DNA from: Fasciolopsis buskii
Lineage: Eukaryota; Platyhelminthes; Trematoda; Plagiorchiida; Fasciolidae
NCBI GenBank assembly: GCA_008360955.1
Contig: LUCM01005092.1
Coordinates: forward strand, 431,043 to 495,042
Length of the DNA: 64,000 nt
Direction: 5' to 3'
Shown: positions 24,201 to 36,900 of the stretch, piece after piece
Layout of the letters: each line of letters begins with the position of its first letter
Numbering within the stretch: the stretch's first letter is position 1
The notes under the pieces: model-generated
Database searches by the model: none
Told to the model about the DNA's origin: nothing
The model's input: only the letters and a program-made list of their open reading frames with translations
Program-made: the position numbers and the translations under genes

Positions 24201-27200
24201 CAATCCCATTCCACAAGTAACCATCGTTGTTTCGAGAATATACACAAGTATTTGGATAATACATAAAAAGTTGGCAACGCCTTCAACAAGTCTACCTTAA
24301 TGTAAGCTAGTAACCCGACTTCAAAACGTAGATTATTCAGTTTGCTCTCAATGCATGAATCTGTCAATATATGAAGTTCCCGTGCCAAGAAATGCTTAAT
24401 GGTTGCGCAAATCACCAGTGGTACTATACCACTCATCCCTAACCACTACAATTTTGCTTCTTATTGCGCTCAAAAGACTTGGTTGTCTGTAAAGTGTCGA
24501 ATTCCGCATTCATTTTTTTTTAACCGGGTGATTCTTGTACAACTGAAGACGTTGACCTTCAAGCCCAGGCAATGATGTTTCCGAACTGTTATTATCGTTG
24601 CTCCCCATTTTCAGCAAAATAGAGTTAGGAACTCATTCATAAGTATTTAAACCAGATAATGGTTTTTTGAACCGTTGAAGGTTTTAATATCTCATATTTA
24701 ATGGTGCTTCCCTAGTGGAAGGTGGTTTACATCTATTTTTGTCCATTCGACTTGCGCGTCGCTAACCGTTGAAAAAGCTTTAGGCGGACCACTTATTTAT
24801 GATGGAACGGTGACCAATCCTCCGCATGCTATTCTATTCTGGGCCCATCTACTACCCTACGCAGCAATGCAGAAGCCTCCGGTCTTCCCCAAGCAACGGT
24901 GCACTCTAGCTGAAGAAGTCTGCGGTGAACCTGTTGAAAGCCCTTGTTCATTGATTGGGCCGCTTAAGATCCGTAATCACTATCATTAATAAGTCTTTAG
25001 TTCTTTGGCTTGCATTGAACATGAATCCCAAAGGCCTTGGTGAATTGCATCTCTCTTGGGGTTTTGATTAGTAGATAACTTTTGCATGTTAGGGGATTAG
25101 TTACTTTGGTATTCTAACTTATCACTTTAACGATTTCACTACTAAGTTCGTTTGACCAAAAGCTGTCATTTATACGTCCTCTAAAAATAAATTGCTGTTG
25201 TAACAACACCGTCCCTCGGCTATTATGGAATTAAATTCACTCCCACAAACCCAAATGTTTAGTCATTTAGGAGGATTTTTAACAGGAGCACATCATTACA
25301 CATCAGTAGACACTGAATGACCAAACCAAATGCCTTAATAAGCTCTAATTAGCACATCTTCGCTATTTTTTGACTGGCAACTTTAAAATCACTCAATCCA
25401 AGGAGCTGCTTAGCTTTGAGGGGAACGACCTGGAGTTTAAAGCCCATAATGTTTTATGTGGAGCTTTGTGTGGTCTGGTCAGTTACATGTAGGAACAGTT
25501 TCTTGTCACCTTTTCTAAATGTTCACAAGGCCTACAATTTAACCCTATGGACCTATAGTCTTTAAACTTTGTTTGCTTACGGTGTGGATACTAGTTTAGA
25601 ATCTATCGGTGATCCTTCCTGACTGAAGGTTATTTAAAATTAACCATGTGAATCTGGCAGCACCAAATGCCGGTTTTGTATCATCAGGATCAGTAAAATA
25701 AACCAATTCAAAGTCTTTTTGCATTTTGCAGACTAGGAGTTTTACTGTTATTTGTAGGATGCCTAAAGTAACCTGGTGCCAACCTCTTTTCTCGTATCAT
25801 AGCACTGTACGCCTGAAAACACGTGCAGGTGGATTTGTATTTGTTTTGCTGGTCCCAGGTTTCCCTGCTGTTGTCTAGAATGAACCATTTTGTAACATTT
25901 CTAGGAACAATTTTTAATCGCACACATTGAAAATATCTCTTGAGTTCTCTATTTCTTCCCTTGCTAGGATCAACTCAAAATTTTTCTTCGTACCAAGTTT
26001 AATTTTTACAGCAGTGTTTCTGAGTTTTGCCTAGCTGCAAGCTCTTTTGTCCTTCGCTGATTGGTACGCATCCCAGCTTTTCACTCTTCCTGGTTTAACG
26101 ATAAAACTTTTGGTGTCCACTAATGTGGGTTGTGGATGTGCTTTTACTTATCAAAAACCCATATATTCTGAGAAACTGCTTCCAATATGCCATAAAAATC
26201 CAAAAGCCCTTTCTCGTTTCACAAACGGAAATCATTTTTAGTTACCCTTTTCTCAAAAATTGCCCCATGTTTTGCTCAAACTCTACTTCGATAAACCATA
26301 TTTGTAAATCCTCATTGCTGCAGGAGTTGATGCCTACAAGCCAGAAGCGTATAAATTCGTTAACCCTACTACAAGCTCTCATGATAAGTTTCATATCGGA
26401 CGAAAACCATGGAATTATGTTGCTTACGGCTGGCGTTTTTTGTAAAGTCATGGTTTTTCAATATTAACATGCAGTTTTAGCCTAGTCTACTAACGAACTA
26501 ACCAAAGTCATGCCAACTAAAGTGTTCTAGGTGAAATAAACCCGTCTTAAGATTAATGTGAGGAAATGATTTCGGCAACTTCGAGGTATTTGGTTGAACT
26601 ACTTATCTCCCACGTACAGTTTATTGTTTTAATTTCGCCTCACCTTTATCCCTTTTAAAAACAAACGTGACGTATTGAAAATCTACTCCGACTAACTGGG
26701 CAAAGTTTTAGGACAAAAACGTCTCCATTGACAGACGTTACACTGAAGGTAATACGCAAAACCATCCTGGAATGCCGACTAATTACTGTACAATTAGTCA
26801 GAATTAAGGAGCAGAACCAGAGAAGCTCTTAAGAAAGAAATTGATTTTCGCTGTATTGCCTCAGGCATTTATATACTTTATATTGAGTAGCATGCGCGAA
26901 AATTCATAGCTTTCAGTGGTATTCGATAAGTGAATGCAACTAATTTTTTTGCCTTACACGTAAGACTGACCTACAAAAAATAATCTTTAACAGAAGGAAT
27001 AAGTTCCGCCTTAACATCTCTTACATAGCTGGGTCAAAGCTCAAAAATATTTGATTCAGCGTCCAAAAGAGGTTTCCTGTAGCTTTATGCAACTTATTTG
27101 TAAATCAAATTAAAGGGCGAACTATAGCTTTCGAAGTGTCATGGAAGCTAGTCAAAAAATGACTGTCATATAGCACTCAGCATTACCTATGTGTCACCAA

Positions 27201-28778
27201 ACATGCTGCCGGATTGCACTGAAGTTCTTCTTTTCCATCAACATAAACCTAGCAGATTTATTTGAAATCTCCAGTCCGTGTTTGCTATTTGTCACTCACT
27301 CCTTGGTCCTTATATCCCTAGACATATGGCAGATCATCCATATTAACTTTCATACATGAAACCAAAATTATTTTAAGGTCGTGTGTTAACGAAACGTTTC
27401 ACCAAAGTGGTCAAATAAAACGAGGGAGAAATACAAAATTGATTACGGCTCATAAGTATGGTTCATGGGCAGTGTTTCTGCGATTTACAGATTGAACATA
27501 AATTTTTAAGACTTGATGTAAAATGTGCTAAAATCTGTCATCCAGAAGCCAAAAATCTGAGCCAGTAAGTAACCCGTGTCAATTAATTTTTCGGTGGTAT
27601 ACATAAAATTATGCGTTCTTCATTAGAGTAAACTTTTCCTAAAGCCTCTGGTTCCCAGGTTAACACTATTCCAAAAATAAAATGAGTTAGGCCTTGGAAA
27701 AAAAGTTAGTAATTCTGTGGAATATACAAACCAAGGACCTAAATTTTATTTTACATAGCAAAGTGACATGAATGGCCGTTGCAATGGAACATTGCATGTT
27801 TGAAACACCCCTTCCAAACGCACGTAGTTTTCGAGAGCTTGTCTTTTGATCCAAGCCAAAATAGATAAGTTCCGTCGAGATAACTTGATGCTATCATGCT
27901 GAACATAACAGTCGATGGTTTTTACATCGGTTATTATTGAATTGTTTGAAAATCTTTGCCTGGTTGTAATTTGTCTTGGTCAGGGTACTGTTTTTTGGAG
28001 TTGGCATTCCTTTAAAATTCTAATGCAACCGTATACATGAATGTATTTTTGTGACTTTATTTTGATACGAGGATGGGTTGCGTTAATTTGCTATACATTA
28101 TGACGAAACCGAGCATCAAATTCAACTCACTGGTGTTTTAAAACCTAATGTTTCACTCGAAATTAAGTTAAAATTATGCTGAAATAATCATTTTTGAATC
28201 AATTTCTTTGGTTTTGTACGAATGGTTTTGTTTCATTCTTTTTATTTTTTGCTTCATCATTCTATCCGACCACAAGTGTTCTACGCTTTCTACTGAACGT
28301 ATATAAATTTAATCTCTGGGTCCCGCACATATTTTATGGATTTGTAGTAAATTACAATTAACTATTTTGATTAACGTAACCACTGTTCGGGCAGGCCCCA
28401 CAATTCCCCCGTGTTCATAAACCCTTTTGCTATTGCTTTTAAAGATAAATTACATCTCAGCTATCAGTTGCACCTAATTCCGACTGTTTCAGCATTTATC
28501 TGTTCCATGTTGCACTCAGTTTGTCCCAAAAATATCTATTTTTTCCGAGTTCGACGTATCTGATCTCGAGAAAAGTGTCTAACAAATCATGCAAAAGGAC
28601 CTTCATTCAAATACCATCTGAATTGATAGAATTTTTTACAAGCACATTTGCGGTAGAAAAATTAGTTCTCTGAAACCGCTCCGAGTTGCATCAAACCTGT
28701 TTCTCTTAAAAACTAATCCGTTAAGAAAATTCCATGTTTTTCGAATGCGTTCGTTGAATTTTGTAATAGCTTTCATTT
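21261..28778. other. AT-rich 5' flank of the ceramide synthase gene, no gene recognised
   Basis: No frame longer than 119 codons and none with a recognised motif. It should contain the promoter and any upstream leader exons of the ceramide synthase gene, but none can be placed. Two diverged direct repeats are listed separately. Confidence 0.4.
23690..24070 (+). repeat. Diverged direct repeat pair about 300 bp apart
   Basis: Units at about 23705-23775 and 24000-24065 share AGTTATT..CGCT.G.CAGATGTAC and CCGGTA/CTGGTA with similar flanks. Identity is moderate and the boundaries are unclear. Confidence 0.45.
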
Positions 28779-28794
28779 TTGATTGATGTTTTAG

Positions 28795-28898
28795 CCCCAA
28801 CATTTTGGTCGGCAATAACAAAAATTCATTTTGTAATATTCTATGAGGATATATCGGTAATATTGGCGTTGGTTGGTGTTTCCTTGGCACCCGTAACA
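28795..28898 (+). promoter_or_regulatory. Candidate 5' leader of ceramide synthase mRNA with short upstream ORF
   Basis: A pyrimidine-rich tract followed by TTTTAG (ending 28794) looks like a 3' splice site or spliced-leader acceptor 104 nt before the chosen start codon. The leader contains one upstream ATG at 28843 that opens a six-codon frame closed by TAA at 28858-28860, out of frame with the main start. Role in translation control is inference only. Confidence 0.4.
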
Positions 28899-29062
28899 AT
28901 GAACTTGTTCGGTCGCATTCTCTGGTCAGAATACTTCTGGCTTCCGGAAAATTTCACTTGGAACAATGTTACCGTGTACACAGAGGACCACGGGACATTC
29001 ATGGCTGTTTGGGATTGCCTATACGCGGCCTTCTTTCTATCTGTACTTCGTTTATCAATCAG
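28899..29062 (+). CDS. Ceramide synthase exon 1 (residues 1-54 plus 2 nt)
   Basis: Encodes the start MNLFGRILWSEYFWLPENFT, a luminal-type N-terminus with two N-x-T sequons (Asn18, Asn23), and the first hydrophobic segment (YAAFFLSVLRLSI). N-glycosylation of this region is known in mammalian homologues; here it is inferred. Donor GTAAAT at 29063. An in-frame ATG also lies upstream at 28779, but a good acceptor (TTTTAG, ending 28794) separates it from this start. Confidence 0.93.
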
Positions 29063-32000
29063 GTAAATCATTTAGGAAATAACAAACTTCTTTAGTTCAT
29101 TTTTCGTTCACGTAGGACTTTCTTTTGGTATAAAAAAACCAACAACAAAAATTGTAAATGACATTCCGATTTTGGATGCAATTTTTCGAAAAACAAGGTA
29201 TCCTGAAAAGGAGCGACTAAAAGTAAGTGAGAAAATGCAATAGTGAATTGTTTTTGTAGGAGCTGGGTAAAATTCTTAAAGTGGACGAAAGAATGATCGA
29301 AATCTGGTTCAAAAACAAGCGTAGTCAGTGCAAGTATCCCGTGGTTGTGAAATTCTCCGAGTCCGGGTAAGATCCGATCCTCTTGCCCTTACTTTTGTAG
29401 ATGGAAATTTTGTTTCTATACGACAATGTTTTGCTACGGTATTTATGCACTTCATGACGTAAGTGATTTCAGATCATCGAAGCTAAATCCGTTGATTGGT
29501 AGAAAGAATACTTCTACGACATTCGACAAACACTTCTTGGATATCCAGCATTTGTAAGTTACAAATCTCTCTCAGTTCTTTATTTTGAAAAAATAAAACT
29601 TGTATTTTGCTAAGACGTTAAATTTATTTTAAGCAACATTTCCATATGAACGTCGCTCTTTTGAAGCTAAACCGGAGCATGGCACTGCGAAATGAAATGA
29701 AGCGTTCAGAGTAAAAGGGAAAAAGATTTTAAAAAAACAGCAACTCGGACCCCAAAACCCATTCTCCATTGTTTTGGTGCATATGGTCTTATTCACTTCA
29801 ATGGTTCTTGCGGCATGATTGTGGTTTGATTGTGTTGTAAAGAATCTATCATATGGATCCCCGATTTCGATCCCAGCTTTTAACGTTTTAATTCATTGAC
29901 CTTCCCGACTTCTTGGAATTAACCGACAACGTGAGATGTACGACATGAGACGGGAGACAACTTTAGGTTCCAAAGTGTTTTAAGCCACTTAACAGTCCAA
30001 CCGGTATATCATTGGTTTTTATCATATCCAAGAGTAGAAAATGGAGAGTAACATAGTACGAAATTGGTTGATATACTTAGTATTTGCTCAGGACCCGAGT
30101 CAAATGCTTCCTTTAGCTAAAGTACAAATACTTATACCGAAATCACGAACAAGCATGTCATCATTCCTCACGCCATGTTCTCGTCAAAGGCAATCAATAA
30201 TTCGAGCACTTTAGTCATCTTATAATAAGCTACGGCAGAGCACAAACAGAGTGGGCAGTTTAAATTTGTTCGATCCAAACGCGGCCAACATCACGTCAGA
30301 ATCACGACTGTCAAAAGTAAGCAAAACCCAGGATATTTTTTGTCTATGTTGGTAGGTAATCCGTTTCATTAGGAAATCGACGTGTGACAAATTCCAAACA
30401 TAACACTTCATTTTGCAGACGCACCGGTCACACCGGCCTTACGAATCTGTTCTAGGCTTTGAGTGAGAAAATAACATTTTGAATAACCAAGCGTTTCATA
30501 ATATGTCTTATCTCCTGCTCTGTGTTACACGGCAAAGGAATGATACTGGGACTTCAAGCGATGGTCACGATAACTATGCAGTGTAGTCGCACGGTTGCAG
30601 ACCGTAGCTTCCGTGTCGGGCTTGACATTGAATTAGTTTATTACATCTGCAAAGTTTACTTTATTCTATGAATTACTCGTAAACTAACGGCTGTTCATTT
30701 TTTCAACAGCGCATTCCAAGAGAAATTTACTGGTACTATATGGTTGAACTTGGTTATTATGTATCGGAAATGGGGTGGATCTTCTACGGAGTCCGTCGTA
30801 CGGTGAGTTGCGTTGTTTCCTAATGAGTCAAGCTATACTACCTACTAAATTTCTTATTTTACACCTTGTTATCGTGAGTGGATGAGGCTAAAACGATTTA
30901 TTATTCTAGAAAATGGTTAAACAGTATGCAGCTCTGTGAACTCAATCAAAATAGTGCGGGGAAAAGTCTATGATATAGGGTTTATGTAATCAGGAACAAA
31001 AAAATAAAAACACACCATCTATAGAACAAATTTAATTTCATCAAGTGAAACTAAGATTTTGTTAATATTTTCCTTTGGCTTGCACCAGAAAGTCACTAGT
31101 GTAAGCAAAAATGTTTATCCTTAAATAAGGCTGATTTATTGCGAAATATGTTCAGCCTGTTGTTAGATAAATACAAAGTTGTCCGTATTTATGCAGGGGT
31201 TAACGAACTCCCTGAGTTCGTTCGAAATAAATTGCTTAAAGATAAGTGAAATACTTCCTATCACTGAGAATCTGCCCCGACACGTATGAGAAAATGTTTG
31301 CTCCTTGAGGCGTTCTAGAGTGAAGGCTCAAATCCGGATCGGAATGACATGTTCTTCCAAAAGCGATCGACCGTTATTCAGTCGACTGCCTTCAGCCGAC
31401 GCGCACTTTACTGATCGGCTTCAAAAAGGAATCGGGATATTTTTCGTGAAACCTCTAAACTGATGATAATCTCTATGTTTAGAGGACAGAACACTTCCGT
31501 AGGTAGCATAATCAAATTACAGATCAGGAACTATTCCTCGGCAACACTTTAACTGTCTGTTCCTTGATAAAGTGCTGATAATTATATTAATAGTGATAAT
31601 AAAGTAATAATGCAGTGTGGCATTGCGTTGGTCCATTCTGAAACACAGAGTAAATAGTTATGCTGAAGAACACGAGAGTGAGCTGACAAAAAAGGTGCCA
31701 TCATAGCATTTTTGTGTTGTATACGAGTTGACCGCGAATGGCTGTGCAAAGTTCTCATGGGATATTGCAAAAATTAAATACTTTTATGGATGGGTTGTCG
31801 TTATTGGTGGAAAAAATAAAATCAATGCCTTTTTGTATTTAACCTGATTAACAGTTTTGCTTTCGATTTTACAAGAATTTCAGATTGTCTGATTAAAATC
31901 GAAATAAATTGTCAGAATTTTTCACGTGCATTCTTTTGCCTCTAGTTTGTCGGAGCGCTTTTTATCACGCAAAATGGGTTGCCCTTCGTCGGTAATGTGT

Positions 32001-33875
32001 TCATATGCAACCGATGGAATTTATTCGTACAATAGGTATGCACTTCATAGTGCATTCATCCTATGCCACATTCTGAGGCAAAATGACTAAGAAAAGTGAC
32101 CTGAAACAATTTTTCAAAGATGTCCTATCGGTTTGCGATTGAAAAAGCAGAAATCGAGTTTATATATTTTTTGAAAAGCAGTAATGGTTTTTGTAATAGA
32201 CTTATCTCTTCCACACTGCAAATTGTGAAAGCAATCTCTCACTTTGGGGTTGAAAAACCAAATTTATCAGGTTAACGTCCAGAGTGATCACTTGAGCAGC
32301 AATGATAAAAACTTTGTAACAATGAAAGCCTTGGTGATAAGTGTACCTGAACAACAAATTTCACGTAGTTCCTCGGAAAATGTTTTAAATGTTTCACCAG
32401 ATAAAACATCATTTGACATCTTGCATTCAGTTAATTTCTGTTTGTTTCACTTTACGGTAACTCATACACTCGGTTTTAGTTATGGTTGTTCGAGGAGTTG
32501 GTTTTAAGTGCGGCAAAATGATCAGCATTCTGTCCGAACTCTTCAGTTACAATGATTCAGTTTATTATCTCTATAATTAATTAGGATTTTCGCGTACTTC
32601 TTCTACATCATATTGCCACTGTGGGTCTGATGCTGTTCTCGTATGTCGCCAACCACCACCGAATCGGTGCAATTGTTCTGGTTGTGCATGATATTGCCGA
32701 TTGTTGGATGGAGGTAAGTAACTACAGTATAATTTGCTCAGATCGGTCCTTGTTTCGAAATGTTTGACTTTGTTATAGTGACTCGGAGTCAGATCTCGTC
32801 AACGACATACGGTTATTCTACAGCAAGACGAATGAACTCCCAGATAACGGGCAGACCGTCGGACTCATTAAATTGTTGATTTGGAAGATTTGTTTTGATC
32901 TCTTAAGGACTCTTCCTTGGATGAATCCATTAGAGTTCTTGCAATCTGCCACTTCTAAAACGTGAATCTCTTTTGGCAGGGTCCTACCATGTTCTTTGAA
33001 ATAACGCGTATATTAGGGTTACTTACACTCACTTCAGACTTCACAATCATTAACCTTGAACTGATGTGCTCTGGTTTTGATTGCTCTGCCCCACCGCTGC
33101 TTAATCAAAAGAGACTAGGAGAACAAGAAATAGTTAAAGATCAACTGGATAACGGCGTGCGAAGATATTTTCCCTAGTGCATCTTTAAATAGTTAGTCTC
33201 TCTATCAAACCCCATATTTCTTGTGAAACTCTTACTTGAGAGCGTCTTATCATCCTGGAGCTACGCGAAATCCCTCCTGCCGAGGTTAAAATTGATGAAC
33301 AAAACTGAACGCTCACTAGTCAACAGATGATTGCCATGTACTGGGATAAAACAAGTTGACAGTCAAGTAATGGGAGGCTAAATAAGTAGATGCATTCAGG
33401 ACCCCGATTGTATCCACACCGTTCTGTAGATTTGCAAGACAGAAATACAAGAAACACCAGTTTTAACTGCTGAATGAGTTGGTTCAACACGTTTAATTTG
33501 CCACTTAGGGCTTATGAAAAAACCGCTAATTTTTTTCTGGAGCTAGATGGGATGAAAACACTGTTCAAACTAAATTATTACGAAAGGAAATAAACGACTT
33601 AGAGGTCGAATTCTAAGAATCTTATTTCTCCGCGTTATTTTGTTGGCCATAGCAAACCCTTTTGCCAAGGTGTTTGTGTATTCTGCTCATTTAAGCAAAG
33701 AGACACGTAAAAAGTAACCAGAAGAAAATCGATCATGATGCCAAATAAAGCAAGTCGTAAACTTTCAGGAAAAATATAGTAAAGACATTCAGTCTGATTC
33801 GTTTCTTAGAATCAGTAAAGTCGAACTTGTGTGTGGACGACTGGAAACCAAGCCGTGGTAAATTCATTTGGTTCC

Positions 33876-33923
<48 letters not shown>

Positions 33924-36900
33924 AACCAAATGAATTTACCATGGCTTGGTTTCCAGTCGTCCACACACAAGTTCGACTTTACTGATTCTAAGAAACGAAT
34001 CAGACTGAATGTCTTTACTATATTTTTCCTGAAAGTTTACGACTTGCTTTATTTGGCATCATGATCGATTTTCTTCTGGTTACTTTTTACGTGTCGCTTT
34101 GCTTAAATGAGCAGAATACACAAACACCTTGGCAAAAGGGTTTGCTATGGCCAACAAAATAACGCGGAGAAATAAGATTCTTAGAATTCGACCTCTAAGT
34201 CTTTTATTTCCTTTCGTAATAATTTAGTTGGAACAGTGTTTTCATCCCATCTAGCTCCAGAAAAAAATTAGCGGTTTTTTCATAAGCCCTAAGTGGCAAA
34301 TTAAACGTGTTGAACCAACTCATTCAGCAGTTAAAACTGGTGTTTCTTGTATTTCTGTCTTGCAAATCTACAGAACGGTGTGGATACAATCGGGGTCCTG
34401 AATGCATCTACTTATTTAGCCTCCCATTACTTGACTGTCAACTTGTTTTATCCCAGTACATGGCAATCATCTGTTGACTAGTGAGCGTTCAGTTTTGTTC
34501 ATCAATTTTAACCTCGNTTGAACAAAAGTAACTCCGAGCGATTGTCGCTTCGAACGGAGACCATAATCGAACAAAATAACCGACAAGAAAACAACGAAAT
34601 AAGGATGACAGAATTGTAGTGCAGCCAGTTCCTGACTGGTAGGATAGGATGCGTAGGAAGCGTCAATGGGAATGATGCTGCATTGGCAAATGCGTCGTAC
34701 GTATCCCAAAACCCTAACACTTCCTTCTTGCTTGCTGCAAAAATTAGGCTCTGGATCCTAATTTCCTAACTGAATTTCAGCATGGCTGACTGGAGCTCTG
34801 GTTCCACATATCAGCGTAGCTGAAATAGTTCAGTGAAATAAACGAGGCTACGGTTTTGTGCTCATTGTTTGATTTTTAATGTTTGTAATTTGTGTATTTT
34901 TGAGACGCGAGAGTGCAGAGATAGAAATAACAGTATTAAACTCATTTCATTCTATGGTGTGCATCTTCAACCAACAAGGATGCTCATGTTCTTGGCCCAA
35001 AACCAAACAATGGGGATGCGGTAAACCACATCCATCCTAAATCTAAACTCGGATTATTGATGATGTCACAATATGGCATTACGAGGGGGCCCAGTTAGAA
35101 TCTCAACTTAACGACTGAAACCACACCGGAGCCACAACTGAACCGTTCACATGAACTGAGCATGCAGGTACCAGTGAAACTAAAAATGTTATACTAATGG
35201 GAATAGTCCTTAGAGGATTCAAACCCGTGCATGGGGTTACCCGAGGCCTTACTACTAAATATGTCCTACGAGCAGACCCATGATACGAGGATTTCGGGCA
35301 TCAGACAAATCGCAATTGGATCATTTTTAGCGGAATCAGCGAATGCTAATCTAGAACTTACCCGAAATCTGTCCGAATATGAGAAATTTATGAAATGAAA
35401 TGGAAATTCGGTTCAACGAAGAATATTATTCAAGCTATTCACTTCAAATATTATATGAAGCAGTTGACGTTAAAACTGAGAATCGATATACGCGACAGGT
35501 TACATTGGATCGAGCATTGAAGCGAATTGTCAGACAAAGAAGAGCCGGTTTGAAACAGTGAAGTACATACGAGTATTTGATCATTTGTTTATTATTTTCC
35601 ACAGAGGTGTACAAAGAGGGACAATGTCGATAACTGGCGTATCCTGTAAGTGGTTAATTGTTGGTCATTCCAATGTGAGCCCAAAATCCACAGTCTACTG
35701 ATTCGCAACTGAAAGCTACAAGCAAGTTGGCAATCTCGTATTCCTCTAACTTGCAGTTTCAGATATCTGTTTCCATGACTAATTTGTTACTGTAATCATC
35801 AGGTCATTCATAGAGAGGAAAGCCTAGTTTTGACTAATATCATCTTATCACTCCTCCTAGTGTTTACACTTGGACCTATCAGGTATTCATATATGATCTC
35901 AACGTCTGCACAACTAACGATTAAAATGGACATTCTGTTATTTTTTCGCATCTAATAGTTAAATACTACACAATCTAGGTTCTAGTGTAACTTTGTGTCT
36001 GGATGAACCCATCGATCTAAAATAACCCAGATTATGTTCTCAATGCCTACGGATTCAGAAGGCAAGGAGGTGACATCATGATTTTGGCCGGAGACAGGAG
36101 TGCTCGAGTAGGTCGGCTAGCCTCCAATGAGACACATTTAGGAGACCCTTTTGGTCTCGACTCCTGTCGCTTTGACAGTGGGGAACGGTTGTTGGCTTTG
36201 TCCTCAGACTATCAGTTGTTTGTTGCTAGTTCGAGCTTCAGATGTTCCAATCGCCTGTGCACCACCTGGCATTCGCCTTCTTCGAGTCTGCGGTGGGCCA
36301 AAGTCTATCAAATCGCTAGTAGCTAGAATTGACGGAGCCATCCAGAAGGCTGGCGGTCGTACTGTAGCACTACCCCCTACTCAGACCCTGCTAGTATGCA
36401 TTAAGCTGTCCATGTGCTTTGGTGGTTAGGCTGCGACAAGCTCTGATCCGACTCGTCTACTGACCTTTGGAAGTACATTGGCTGAAAAGTTAAGACTGCC
36501 CCCACTTCAGAGCACCAATGAGCACTGGTCGCTTGTCAAGAATGCTTTGCATTCTGCTGGCTTAGTCCGTTGTGGTCAGACCCGTCGCATTGTGACGCCC
36601 TGGATTTCTGCTGGGTCCTTGCACCCTCTTGACCCCAGTCCATCCCGAAAGGTAGCAGGTATAATAAAGCACGTCTCGTAACGGGACGTAAACTCAATGC
36701 AAGCTTGCGTAGGGATCGCGAGATCTCGTAGTCTCAAGGAGCTTTGAAGATGGAACATTCCGCCACCATGGGAAATTCCCGCAAGTTGTTTGGCTTCACC
36801 CTAGCTACCGGTAAGAAATCACTGGGTGTTAGCGAAACAATTTTTGAGGCTGAGGGCTCGCCTATTTACAATCTGCAGCGATGCCTTGTACGCTGGGTGC

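Noticed and set aside
28779..28898. Upstream in-frame ATG as the ceramide synthase start
   Set aside because: It lies before a likely 3' splice site (28794) and would add 40 residues with no counterpart in the family.
33733..34064. Two nearly identical 77-codon frames on opposite strands with a Tyr-Ile repeat
   Set aside because: They are the two halves of the palindrome, and the Tyr-Ile run is the translated TA tract.
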